Below, one piece after another: positions 43,126-51,526 of a DNA stretch of 64,000 nucleotides. Position 1 is the first letter of the stretch. Every line of letters starts with the position of its first letter. The DNA is from Rhodospirillaceae bacterium bin65 (GTDB taxonomy: Bacteria; Pseudomonadota; Alphaproteobacteria; Bin65), in the NCBI GenBank assembly GCA_002238725.1, contig MPMX01000004.1, forward strand, positions 81,927 to 145,926, in the 5' to 3' direction. A program made the position numbers and the translations under genes. Under the pieces are notes generated by a model. The model had not been told where the DNA came from and did no database searches. It saw only the letters and a program-made list of their open reading frames with translations.

Positions 43126-44489
43126 GTGCGGTTCTCGATTCGCTTGAAGCCTGGCCCCGACGTGATCATCAGGCGCGGATCGTAGAGATTCTCCTGGTGC
43201 CCGGCCTCCACCTGCTTGAGATAGCCCTCGAACTCCGCCTTCCCGGCGCGCCAGTCGATGCCCAGCTTCTCCATCAGCGTTTCGGTCGACGAGGCGTGCC
43301 AGTGCGACTGGACGATCTTGAACGGATGGGCGCCACAGACCAGCGCCGCGAACTGGCAGTCAGCCAGAATCGGCAGGTCGTAGTCCTTGCCGGCCGCCTT
43401 GCCGATCCACTGGTTCTTGTCCAGCGTCGTGATGCAGCCGGTATCGTGGCCGATCATCACATCCGCCTGCGCCTCTTCCACCGCGACCTTGATCTTGCGG
43501 TCGATGGCGAAGGAGCGGGTGAACTCGCGCTCCGAGATGATGTGGCGGAAACCGAAGCCGCAGCAGTCGTACCAGGTCGAATAGTCGATCACCTGGGCGC
43601 CCAGCGCGTCGATCACGCCGGTCGAGACGGCGACCCGGTTCCCTTCGAGGATATCGTCGTCGTAGATCGCGTCTTCCGGCACCATCTTGTAGACGTGGCA
43701 GGCCGGGTGGATGGTCGCGCGGATAGCGCTCGCGTCGACGGTCTGGCGCGCCGCGATCCGGTCGCGCATGACATGCACCCATTCCGAATAGTGCACGATC
43801 TCTTCCGGGATCAGCAGCTTGCCGTCGACCAGCCGGTCGAGCTTGGCGAGGATCTTCTTCACCCGGTCGCGCAGCTCGGCCGAGTGCAGCAGGTAGTGGC
43901 GCACCTCCTTGTAGTTGCCGAACGACGTGCCGCAATGGACCAGCGGATAATAGTAGGCGTCGGGCAGGCCCTGGGCCCGGGCGCTGACGAAGGCCTGGTG
44001 GAAATTGCGCAGGAAGACGGCAGCCAGGCTCTCCAGGTTGCCGATGCCCGAGCCGTGATAGTTCCAGGCTGTGCAGGAAGTCTGGTCGGTCTCGTCGAGA
44101 TACTCGATGCCGAGCTCGTTCATCAGCCAGAGCAGCGAGGCCGGATAGCCCGGAATGTTGCCGCACTGGCCGCAGGATTTGTGGTGCCACAGCCGGGTCG
44201 TCGGAATCCGCTTGGTCCAGCCGTAGAGCGTCTTGACCTCGACCGGTTGGTGGCCGTCGTCGATCCGGTGGACGGCGATTTCGCCGTCCTTCTCGAGCTG
44301 CCACATGACATCGCGCACGTCCTCGACGCGGTCCTTGTTCGTCAGCATGGAGCGCTTGTCGACTTTCGCCTCGACCCAGGCCGTCGCGGTGCGCGCATCC
44401 TGCGCCGACAGGTTCGACTCCCGCCATTCGCTGCCGTGGCCGGTGAAGCGTTCGCCGCCTTCGCCCGTCGCGTTCGTTGTGGCCGTCAT
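43122..44489 (-). CDS. hdrB1: sulfur-oxidising heterodisulfide reductase-like subunit HdrB1
   Basis: A 455-residue HdrB paralogue, longer than HdrB2 by an N-terminal extension of about 100 residues. Cysteine sites: SCGQCGNIPGY, TSCTAWNYHG, LVHCGTS, HPACHVYKM, WYDCCGFGF, HDTGCITTL and CQFAALVCGA. The first CCG pattern is less regular than in HdrB2, as I remember for HdrB1. AGGAGAT lies before ATG 44489, which decides the start over the longer frame. Part of the six-gene sHdr operon. Confidence 0.92.
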   Translation of the reverse strand: MTATTNATGEGGERFTGHGSEWRESNLSAQDARTATAWVEAKVDKRSMLTNKDRVEDVRDVMWQLEKDGEIAVHRIDDGHQPVEVKTLYGWTKRIPTTRLWHHKSCGQCGNIPGYPASLLWLMNELGIEYLDETDQTSCTAWNYHGSGIGNLESLAAVFLRNFHQAFVSARAQGLPDAYYYPLVHCGTSFGNYKEVRHYLLHSAELRDRVKKILAKLDRLVDGKLLIPEEIVHYSEWVHVMRDRIAARQTVDASAIRATIHPACHVYKMVPEDAIYDDDILEGNRVAVSTGVIDALGAQVIDYSTWYDCCGFGFRHIISEREFTRSFAIDRKIKVAVEEAQADVMIGHDTGCITTLDKNQWIGKAAGKDYDLPILADCQFAALVCGAHPFKIVQSHWHASSTETLMEKLGIDWRAGKAEFEGYLKQVEAGHQENLYDPRLMITSGPGFKRIENRT

Positions 44490-44523
44490 GTCCGTATCTC
44501 CTGCGTGAGCCGCCGGCGGCGGC

Positions 44524-45276
44524 TCAGTCGTCGTCGTCTTCCTGCTCGTCCAGGAAGTCTTCCCAGTCTTCGCGCTTCTCATCCATGATGTCGGTGATGA
44601 CATCGAACAGATTCTCGTCGATGCCTTCGAGCTGGTCGAGCACGCCGGTCATTTCCCAGATCGTGTAGAGTTCAACCGAGGTCTTGAGATTGACCTCCCA
44701 GGCCGTCGCCGTGGTGTTGAGCGTCGGCATCGGGATCGCCTTGCGCAGCAGCTTGAGCGGGGCATCGACCTTGGCGATATTCGGCCCCCAGTCGGCGAAA
44801 TGATCCGGGTTGATCATGTCCGGCGCCAGCTGGTTGCCGGTCGAGATCAGCTTGAGCATGACCCGGCTGAACGGCCGCAGCACGTTCTTCGCCGACTCCA
44901 TGCCGTGCTTGATCGCAACCTCGCGCATCAGCATGACGAGCCCGCCGGGGCTGTTGCCGAACGGGCAGCGCGCGGCGCAGGTGTAGCACTGGGCGCAGGC
45001 CCAGATCTTTTCCTGCATCGCGTCGTAGATGCCTTCGAGATTCTCGGTCCAGAGCAGCTGGACGATCTCGCGCGGGCTGAAATCGTAGTAGTGGGCCGCC
45101 GGGCAGGTCGCCGTGCAGATGCCGCAGTTCAGGCAGCCGTTGAGCTCGTGATCGTAGCGCAGGTCGGCCTGGATATCGCCGAAAATCTCTTCGAGATCGT
45201 CGCGGTCGAGCGGCGGCGAGTCCGACAGCGGATCGCCGATATGCTCCTGAACGCGAGTGGCGGCGCCGTGGTCCAT
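44524..45276 (-). CDS. hdrC1: sulfur-oxidising heterodisulfide reductase-like subunit HdrC1
   Basis: A 250-residue subunit with two 4Fe-4S motifs, CLNCGICTATCP (near 48) and CAQCYTCAARCP (near 93). Ends in a strongly acidic tail (EEQEDDDD type). First Hdr gene of the operon, 23 bases after the DsrE-type gene. A longer frame exists upstream, but ATG 45276 starts right before the conserved part; its ribosome site is only moderate. Confidence 0.92.
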   Translation of the reverse strand: MDHGAATRVQEHIGDPLSDSPPLDRDDLEEIFGDIQADLRYDHELNGCLNCGICTATCPAAHYYDFSPREIVQLLWTENLEGIYDAMQEKIWACAQCYTCAARCPFGNSPGGLVMLMREVAIKHGMESAKNVLRPFSRVMLKLISTGNQLAPDMINPDHFADWGPNIAKVDAPLKLLRKAIPMPTLNTTATAWEVNLKTSVELYTIWEMTGVLDQLEGIDENLFDVITDIMDEKREDWEDFLDEQEDDDD

Positions 45277-45299
45277 ATCCGTTGCCGGAACCTTCCTCT

Positions 45300-45677
45300 T
45301 CAGTAGGTCAGCACCCTGACGTCGTCCTCCATGATCTCCTCGATCAGGTGGGCGCCGCCGACGATGCCTTCGCATTCGGGAATCAGATCGTCCTTAGTCA
45401 TGTCGAACAGGTCGAGATTGGGCGAGCAACAGTAGAATTTCACCCCCGCCTCATGGGCGTCCTTGATGAAATCGTAGACCGATTTCGGCGAGCCTTCCTT
45501 GACCACGAGCTTTTCGGCGACGCCGTGCTTCATCAGGCGGCCCGATGTGGCCGTGCAGATGACATCGACCTCGTATTCCATCGCCGCGGCGACGGTGGCC
45601 TGAAAGATCGGGGCGCCCAGCTCCTCGCCGTTGCGCGGGTCCGTATTCGCCATCACAATAACCAGCTTGTCCGTCAC
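45300..45677 (-). CDS. DsrE-family sulfurtransferase, DsrE3-like
   Basis: A 125-residue DsrE/F-fold sulfur carrier. VIVMANTDPRNGEELGAPIFQATVAAAM opens the fold; the functional pair FYCCSPNLDLF gives Cys83 and Cys84 if the GTG at 45677 is used, matching the numbering I remember for DsrE3A of sHdr organisms. GAGGGGG sits 7 bases before this GTG, which decides the start. It heads the sHdr operon and probably takes sulfane sulfur from TusA and passes it towards LbpA/sHdr. Confidence 0.88.
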   Translation of the reverse strand: MTDKLVIVMANTDPRNGEELGAPIFQATVAAAMEYEVDVICTATSGRLMKHGVAEKLVVKEGSPKSVYDFIKDAHEAGVKFYCCSPNLDLFDMTKDDLIPECEGIVGGAHLIEEIMEDDVRVLTY

Positions 45678-46030
45678 GACGTACCCCCTCACCGCTCGCT
45701 GACTGGCTGACCCTTGCAGGGTATTGAAACTCCCGAAAGATAGCAACTTTTGAATATGTCATCGGCGGCGGGCATATCCCCGCAGCGGATCGAACGGAAT
45801 CGGTGCGTTTCCGTTTGGCTTCGAACCGTCGATCCGGTCGCCAGCACCCTCTCCCCCATCGTTCCGACCGACCGAAGAGCCCGCCCTGAGCCTGTCGAAG
45901 GAGAGCGGAAAAATCTGTGGGGATTGTACCTTTCGCTACTTAAGTGGCGGATTTCCCTCCGACGGCGGTAAGAAACCGGAGCAAAAGCTAATGCCGCTCG
46001 TTTGTCGAAGCCCCAAAAGCCAACTATGCT

Positions 46031-46126
46031 GCCCCGGATTTAATCCGGGGCCCAGGGCCGTGTAACGAGGCCGTGCCCGGCGACTCTGGTCCCCGGATTT
46101 CCGCTTCGCTCCATCCGGGGCGGCAT
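46031..46126. repeat. REP-like dispersed palindrome
   Basis: GCCCCGGATTTAATCCGGGG and, after a spacer, TCCCCGGATTTCCGCTTCG to CCATCCGGGGCGGC; both halves are palindromic. A short unit of the CCTGTCGAAGGA family is at 45881-45904. Confidence 0.7.
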
Positions 46127-46259
46127 TGAGGGATGGTTAACGGGGTCGGCCATCGAAATCGCAGTAGGGCGCAAAAGGCATCTCCGCTCCGCGGCCCTCC
46201 GAGCCGGTCCGGTCGATATGACGGCCGGCGGGCGTGCGTCGGTCAACGGCTATCACAGG

Positions 46260-46276
46260 ACCGGCCGCCGGCCGGT
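46260..46276 (-). terminator. hairpin just after the amidotransferase stop
   Basis: ACCGGC and GCCGGT enclose a five-base loop within ACCGGCCGCCGGCCGGT, 10 bases past the last gene of the lipoate operon. No T-run, so only a possible terminator. Confidence 0.4.
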
Positions 46277-46286
46277 GCAGCGCTCG

Positions 46287-46991
46287 TTACGCCCCGCCCG
46301 GCTGCATCAGGCCGGTCATCTGGACGAGGCCGGTCATGATCGGGACCAGCGCGTCCTCGATGGCGCGCTGGGCCGCCCGCAGGTCGCGCAAGGCGGGCGC
46401 CGGATCGACCGGCGCTTCCTCGAATTCCATGATCAGGTCCTCGATCATCGCGACCTTGAGGCCGGGATGGCCGGCGAAGCCGAACGCGTTGCCGCCGATC
46501 TGCCAGAGCGCCGGCTCGCCGTCCCCGAGTCGGGCGAGGATCTGCGCATAGTCCGGTGGCACGGCCCGGTCGCGGCCATAGACGGCGACGGGCCAGGACT
46601 CGGGTAGATAGCTGTTGAGCGCCCCGTCTAGGCAGCGCCGCGCAGTATCGACGGCAAAGCGCAACGGTGCGGATTCGGCAGCCCCGCCGGCTGCGAGCGC
46701 CAGGATCTGCGCGCCGAGGCCGATGCCAATGAGTGGCTTCTCCAGCATCAGGCAGGTGCGGGCGATGGCGATCTCGGCCTCGAGCGTCGGCAGGTCGCGT
46801 TCCCCGGCCGATCCCCACGGCCCGCCGCCGAGCAGGACGAGGCCGTCGGCGATCGCGTCCGGTTGGGGCGGAGCCACGCCCTCGGTAAACGGGCGGACGT
46901 AGGTAAAGCGGATGCGCCGGCCTTCGAAATGGTCTTCCATCAGGCCGAGATATTCGGCCGAGGTATGCTGAATGACCGTGAGCGTCTTCAT
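46287..46991 (-). CDS. class I glutamine amidotransferase-like protein, catalytic residues lost
   Basis: A 234-residue protein with the GMP-synthase-type amidotransferase fold (VLLGGGPWGS oxyanion strand, KPLIGIGLGAQILA elbow). The nucleophile Cys of the normal GxCxG elbow is Gly at residue 91, and the usual HPE of the triad reads GHPGLK, so the Glu is missing. It should not hydrolyse glutamine and may bind or chaperone a partner. It ends the lipoate-assembly operon and overlaps the ligase gene in ATGA. Confidence 0.85.
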   Translation of the reverse strand: MKTLTVIQHTSAEYLGLMEDHFEGRRIRFTYVRPFTEGVAPPQPDAIADGLVLLGGGPWGSAGERDLPTLEAEIAIARTCLMLEKPLIGIGLGAQILALAAGGAAESAPLRFAVDTARRCLDGALNSYLPESWPVAVYGRDRAVPPDYAQILARLGDGEPALWQIGGNAFGFAGHPGLKVAMIEDLIMEFEEAPVDPAPALRDLRAAQRAIEDALVPIMTGLVQMTGLMQPGGA

Positions 46992-48046
46992 GCGCCGGCA
47001 AAGGCCGCGGCGACGGCCCCGGCAAAGGCGTCCGGCGGTGCGGTAGCGATCTGGGGCGGCGATTCGGCGAAGAAGGCCGATACCCGGTCCGCAACCTCGC
47101 CGGAGGGCGCGCCGCGCAACGACCCCTCCAGGTCCATGACCAGGCGCGGCGGCACCATGACGAAATCGCCGGTGAACAGCACCTCGCGCACCCGGTCGTT
47201 GCGCCGGCCCTCGACGCGCAGCCAGGCGTTGACCGGGCCGCTCTCGCCGTGGCGCACCGAGCCGTCGGCGCCCGGATCGTCGATCCCGGCGATGAAGTCC
47301 GCCGTGCCGATCTCTGCGTCGCAGATTCGCTGCGCCAGCGCCTCTTCCGCCTCGCTCGGTTCGGACACGGTGCAGGCGATCCCCAGCCCGGTCTCGAAGC
47401 CGGCGACCAGCGCGGCCTGAAGGCGCGGCATCGACAGGTCGGCGTCCGGCAGCAGGGCGCGCAGGGTCGTCACCCTGGGCGGCGGCGGCGCGCCCTCCTT
47501 CGGCGCCGCCACGTTGATCGCCGCCATCATCGCCGGCAGGTCGAGATCGACCAGCGTCGTGCCCTGGTACATGACGATGTCGTCGTCGAAATAACCGCCG
47601 GTGCCGCAAATTTTCTGCCCGTCCACCACGATATCCGTTGGCGGGCGGTATTCCGCGGCGATGCCGAGGGTCGACAGGCCGACCGCCGCCGCCCTGCAGA
47701 TCCGGGCGGTCATGTCCGCCAGCGTCGCGACGCCGATCTTCCGCCGGTCGCAGACGAGTTCCCAGCCAAGCTGGCCCTCGTCGAGATAGATCGCCCCGCC
47801 GCCGGTGATGCGCCGGACGATGCCGATGCCGGCCTTGCGGCAGTGATCGAGCTTCAGTTCCCGGCTCAGATCCTGGTGCCGGCCAACCAGGGCGGTCGGC
47901 GGAAATCGTAAGAAGCGGACGGTGTCCGGGATGTCGCCGGCCTTGCGCAACTCCACCAGAGCCTGATCGAAAGCGATCTGGAGGCAGCCGTCGCGGACGC
48001 CCGTATCGATGACGCGGAATTCGGGCCGGCCGGCCAAATCGGTCAA
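46988..48046 (-). CDS. lipoate-protein ligase-like protein (sLpl(AB)-type)
   Basis: A 352-residue biotin/lipoate ligase-fold protein. Seen: SRELKLDHCRKAGIGIVRRITGGGAIYLD, the lipoate-binding RRxTGGG motif, and the adenylate Lys in DGQKICGTGG. In addition to the LplA core there is a C-terminal part (VNAWLRVEGRR, VMDLEGSLRG) like the small LplB domain. In sHdr organisms this enzyme attaches octanoate or lipoate to LbpA before LipS1/LipS2 insert sulfur. Overlaps both neighbours in ATGA. Confidence 0.88.
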   Translation of the reverse strand: MTDLAGRPEFRVIDTGVRDGCLQIAFDQALVELRKAGDIPDTVRFLRFPPTALVGRHQDLSRELKLDHCRKAGIGIVRRITGGGAIYLDEGQLGWELVCDRRKIGVATLADMTARICRAAAVGLSTLGIAAEYRPPTDIVVDGQKICGTGGYFDDDIVMYQGTTLVDLDLPAMMAAINVAAPKEGAPPPPRVTTLRALLPDADLSMPRLQAALVAGFETGLGIACTVSEPSEAEEALAQRICDAEIGTADFIAGIDDPGADGSVRHGESGPVNAWLRVEGRRNDRVREVLFTGDFVMVPPRLVMDLEGSLRGAPSGEVADRVSAFFAESPPQIATAPPDAFAGAVAAAFAGA

Positions 48047-49395
48047 GGCGCGCCTACTGCCGTCGCCGCCCGGCCTTGCGGCTCATCGTCGTCCGGCCCG
48101 TCATCCGGATCGTCGTATTCCTCGCCCGGCTCGTAGGACTCGCCCGGCTTCTCCATATCCAGCTGATGCCGGATGCGGCGGATATCGGCGCCGGCGGGCT
48201 GGAACGGGTAGCTGGCGATGTTGCTGGGCGGCGAATCGCCATAGGGCCGGTCGCAGGCGGAAATATCTTTCTGGAACTTGCCGGGGCAGCCGGACGTGCG
48301 GAAGGCGATCCCGGCATCGATAATCGCGTCCAGTTCGGCCTGCGGCAGGCCGAAATCCGTCACCCTGCCCTCCCCGTCGAACGCCATCCGCTCGACCCGG
48401 ACATCGCAATAGTCGATCAGGTAGCGGGCCAGCTGGACGCGCCGCCACTGGTCGCGCGGCGTCGCCGGCAAATGGTCCATCAGCGAGCCCTTTTCCGGGA
48501 AAAAGCAGAACATGTGGCTGTGGCCGCCCAGATCGACCAGCTCTTGGACCAGTCTCAGCACGTCGGCCTCGGTCTCGCCCATGCCGACGATGATATGGGC
48601 GCCGAATTTCTGCGGCCCGAAAATGTCCCGGGCGTCCATCAGGATTTCCCAGTATTTCCGCCAGCTGTGCGGGCTGTCGACGCCCTTGCCGCGCGTGCGG
48701 TCGAATATTTCCGGCGTCGCGGCGTCGAGCGCCACGGTGAAGATGTCGGCGCCCAGGTCCTTCAGCGTCTTGACGTCTGATCGCTGCATCGTCGTCGGGT
48801 TGGAAAGGATCGAGACCGGCACGGTCGCCGGGTCGATCCGGTCGGTCCATTGCTTCAGCACCGTCACCGCGTCGTCGTCGGACCGCGGATGGGTGATCAT
48901 GCTGATACACATGCGGTGGAACGGCGTGTTCTCCCCGTCCGCCGCCACCTTCTCCACGATTTCCGCCATCGGCACGGCCGGCCAGTCGACCCGGATGAAA
49001 TTGCGGTCGGCATAGTCGCGCTCGGCTTCCCGGTGGCGCGCGAGGCCGCAATAGGCGCAGTTGGCCCGGCAGCCCTCGGGATAGGTCAGCAGCAGGTTCA
49101 GGCAGCGGGTGCAGGCGCAGCGGTAGAGCATACCCGGCATGATCCCGAGCGTGATCGCCGCCGCGGTCGACATCTGGACGTAGTCCGGCGAGCGCATGGC
49201 CGGGGTCAGGACGTTGTTGTTGGGCAGATAGACGCCGGCCGGCGCAACGTCGGCCGCCTTCACCCGGCCGCCGTTGCGGAAGTCGCGCGGAATGGCGTCC
49301 GGCCGGCGCGGCTGCATGACTGCGAACGGGTTGAAATCGGCACCGTTCGGGCCGGTGTCGGCGGGCGCAGCCGCTTCGGGCTTGAGGCAGGTCAT
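48043..49395 (-). CDS. lipS2: radical SAM protein, LipS-type (probable LipS2)
   Basis: A 450-residue radical SAM enzyme of the BioB/LipA-like kind. Cluster motif CRANCAYC near residue 109; a nearby CACTRC may bind an auxiliary cluster that donates sulfur. SAM-site blocks DIFTVALDAATPEIFDRT and IIVGMGETEAD follow. The C-terminal 40 residues are acidic and disordered. Paired radical SAM enzymes LipS1 and LipS2 make lipoyl groups from octanoyl groups; the number 2 is given from the gene order lipS1-lipT-lipS2-ligase that I remember, not from a diagnostic residue. Confidence 0.75.
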   Translation of the reverse strand: MTCLKPEAAAPADTGPNGADFNPFAVMQPRRPDAIPRDFRNGGRVKAADVAPAGVYLPNNNVLTPAMRSPDYVQMSTAAAITLGIMPGMLYRCACTRCLNLLLTYPEGCRANCAYCGLARHREAERDYADRNFIRVDWPAVPMAEIVEKVAADGENTPFHRMCISMITHPRSDDDAVTVLKQWTDRIDPATVPVSILSNPTTMQRSDVKTLKDLGADIFTVALDAATPEIFDRTRGKGVDSPHSWRKYWEILMDARDIFGPQKFGAHIIVGMGETEADVLRLVQELVDLGGHSHMFCFFPEKGSLMDHLPATPRDQWRRVQLARYLIDYCDVRVERMAFDGEGRVTDFGLPQAELDAIIDAGIAFRTSGCPGKFQKDISACDRPYGDSPPSNIASYPFQPAGADIRRIRHQLDMEKPGESYEPGEEYDDPDDGPDDDEPQGRAATAVGAP

Positions 49396-50462
49396 AGCGC
49401 TCCCATCGCGTTCGGCGGTGCGGCCTGGTCGGGCGCCCAGTATTCGGGATAGGCGATCCAGCCGCGCCGCAGGTCGGCCGGCTGCGGGACCGATTCGGCA
49501 AAGGCCCGCTCCAGGTCCCGCCGACGCTGCACGGCCCGGCGCAGCGAGGCGCCGAACAGGTCTTCGATCTCTTCGGCATAATAGTCGAGCGCGTCCGCCG
49601 CACCTGCGATCCAGCGCCCGGCCGCCTCGCCGGCCAGCCCGCCTGACATGACCGCGGCGGGAATCCCCGCGCCAGTCACCGGGTTGGTCAACCCGGCGGC
49701 GTCTCCGGCGAGCAGGACCGGCGTCCCGTCCGGCAGCGCCGCCACCGGCCCGGCAATGCCCTCGACCGGGATCGCGCCCCCGGTATGCCCGAGGATTGCC
49801 CCGCCGATCCGGCCCTCGGCCATCAGGCGCTCGCGCAGTGTTTCGAGAACCGGCTTGAGCTGCCGCCGCGCTGCCGGCGCCAGGCCAACACCAAGATTGG
49901 CGGCATCGCCCTTCGGGAACAGCCAGGCGTAGCCGCCTTCGATTCCGGAGGAGAGGAAGATGTCGGTCGCCCGGTTCCAGTCAAGGAGCGGCACGGCTAT
50001 CTGGCGGGTCTCGATCAGGCGCGGCTGAGGCAGGCCGGTTGCCGCGCGCACTCCGGAACGCGGCCCGTCGGCGCCGATGATCAGCTGCGCCGCAACCGCG
50101 AAGCCATCGTCCCAAACCGTATCGAACCGGCAGTCGGCCCCGGCTTCGCGCGCCTGATCCACGAGCAGAGCGTCGAAACGGTCGCGGTCGATCATCGTGC
50201 CGGTGAAACCGTCCGTCCTGTCAAACGCCGCGCTTTCGACAAAGGTATGCATCGCCTCGATGGGCTGGACGGCGACCGGTGCCACGCCCTCGACGACCTG
50301 GCCGATCAGCCACGGCACGAACTCGGCGCATTGCACCGGCTCGCCGGCCGCGCGTTTGCGATCCACCGCCAGCACCGACGCACCGGCGCGCGCGGCTTCC
50401 CTTGCCGCCGAAGCCCCGGCCGGCCCGAGGCCGACCACTAGGATATCGACGTTCCGGCTCAT
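49392..50462 (-). CDS. lipT: FAD-dependent oxidoreductase, geranylgeranyl reductase-like (LipT-type)
   Basis: A 356-residue flavoprotein. Dinucleotide motif VVGLGPAGASAAREAARAGASV at the N-terminus, second flavin block LLAGDAAGLTNPVTGAGIPAAVMSG near residue 265. Belongs to the geranylgeranyl reductase/FixC-like superfamily. Located between the two LipS-type genes with ATGA overlaps on both sides, as reported for LipT, an oxidoreductase proposed to supply reducing power or recycle partners in lipoate assembly. The exact role is not known. Confidence 0.75.
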   Translation of the reverse strand: MSRNVDILVVGLGPAGASAAREAARAGASVLAVDRKRAAGEPVQCAEFVPWLIGQVVEGVAPVAVQPIEAMHTFVESAAFDRTDGFTGTMIDRDRFDALLVDQAREAGADCRFDTVWDDGFAVAAQLIIGADGPRSGVRAATGLPQPRLIETRQIAVPLLDWNRATDIFLSSGIEGGYAWLFPKGDAANLGVGLAPAARRQLKPVLETLRERLMAEGRIGGAILGHTGGAIPVEGIAGPVAALPDGTPVLLAGDAAGLTNPVTGAGIPAAVMSGGLAGEAAGRWIAGAADALDYYAEEIEDLFGASLRRAVQRRRDLERAFAESVPQPADLRRGWIAYPEYWAPDQAAPPNAMGAL

Positions 50463-51526
50463 GCGGCGCAGCTCGCCGGCACGCTCACCGCTTCCCCGCC
50501 GATCCTGATCGAACAGCAGGCGTGTTGCTGTTCCATCGGCCGCCCGATGGCCTCGGCCACGGCAACTGCGCCGTCGGCCGGGAAGGCGATGCCGTCCAGC
50601 CCGGCCATCACGGCGTAGGCGTCGGTCACCCGTTTGTGCATCCCGGCCGGCCGGGCGCAGCCGAGCAGGACTTCCCGGTCGGGAATGCGCCGCCGGGCCT
50701 CGAGGAACAGGCGGCCGACGGCGGCGGCGTCCGGCGTCTCGAACGTCCCGGCCTTCGCGTAGAACGGCATGATGATAACCAGCACCAGGGCGTGGATATC
50801 GTGGCGGCTGCAGATGTCGAGCGCGTTTGTTTCGCCCAGTAGCCGGCCGTAGTGCAGCCCGGCGACGATATGGGGCACGACTTCCATCGACGTGCCGCAC
50901 AGCGCCGCCAGGGTCGCCTCGAAATCCTCGACCGGCCGGTCGAGATGATAGACCTGTTCGATGGTCTCGCGGGCGCCGATCACGTCCATCATCGCCGTAT
51001 CGACCCCGGCGCTCTCCATCAGCCGGGCGCGGCGTTCGTCGAGCAACGCCGAATGGATGGCGATCTTCAGATGGGGAAAGTCGCGCTTCAGGCCCTCGAT
51101 CACCGGGAAGAAGCGCTCATAGGCGATCTCGTTGCGCCGGTTCGAGCCGCCGGAGAGCAGGAAGCCCTGCAAGTCCTGCAGCATTACGAGGTCGCGCACC
51201 TTGCGGTCGAGCATCTCCGGGCTCGTCGCCGGGATCATCGGCTCGAGGATGCGGGCCTGGCAATGGTCGCACATCAGGGCGCAGCCGCCCGCCGTGGTCG
51301 AAAACGCCGGGAAGCTGTTCTTGCCGCAGCCGGCCAGTTCGTCGGACTGGAAGTCTTTGAAGGTTGGCGTCGAAAAGCGGACCGGCCGGTCGGGCATGGC
51401 CGGCGCCGCGCGCTGCATCTCGGCAACGAGCGCGGCATCGAAATCCGCGTCCTCCAGCGGCTCGATGTCACCAAGGCGACCGAACCAGCCGGCAGTACGG
51501 CCGGGGAGAATGGAACCGTCTATCAC
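50459..51526 (-). CDS. lipS1: radical SAM protein, LipS-type (probable LipS1)
   Basis: A 355-residue radical SAM enzyme. Cluster motif CALMCDHC near residue 80, LLSGGSNRRNEIAYERF as the glycine-rich SAM motif, ending in CCSIRI and a final SCAA that may add cluster ligands. GTG 51526 overlaps the transporter stop (GTGA), so translation is coupled. Together with the second radical SAM protein it would insert two sulfurs into protein-bound octanoate. Assignment to LipS1 rests on gene order. Confidence 0.75.
   Translation of the reverse strand: MIDGSILPGRTAGWFGRLGDIEPLEDADFDAALVAEMQRAAPAMPDRPVRFSTPTFKDFQSDELAGCGKNSFPAFSTTAGGCALMCDHCQARILEPMIPATSPEMLDRKVRDLVMLQDLQGFLLSGGSNRRNEIAYERFFPVIEGLKRDFPHLKIAIHSALLDERRARLMESAGVDTAMMDVIGARETIEQVYHLDRPVEDFEATLAALCGTSMEVVPHIVAGLHYGRLLGETNALDICSRHDIHALVLVIIMPFYAKAGTFETPDAAAVGRLFLEARRRIPDREVLLGCARPAGMHKRVTDAYAVMAGLDGIAFPADGAVAVAEAIGRPMEQQHACCSIRIGGEAVSVPASCAA

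Larger units (their letters stand above)
45678..46286. other. 609-base intergenic region, sHdr operon promoter and repeats
   Basis: The first 100 bases upstream of the DsrE-type gene are AT-richer and should contain the sHdr promoter. They hold two weak relatives of the ATTC-N8-GAAT motif, ATTGAAACTCCCGAAA at 45723-45738 and ATAG-N8-GAAT ending at 45755, each with two mismatches. Repeats follow at 45881-45904 and 46031-46126. No gene seen. Confidence 0.5.

Noticed and set aside
40453..45276. Methanogen-type heterodisulfide reductase
   Set aside because: Gene order, short HdrA and the LbpA/TusA/Sox context fit the sulfur-oxidising type.
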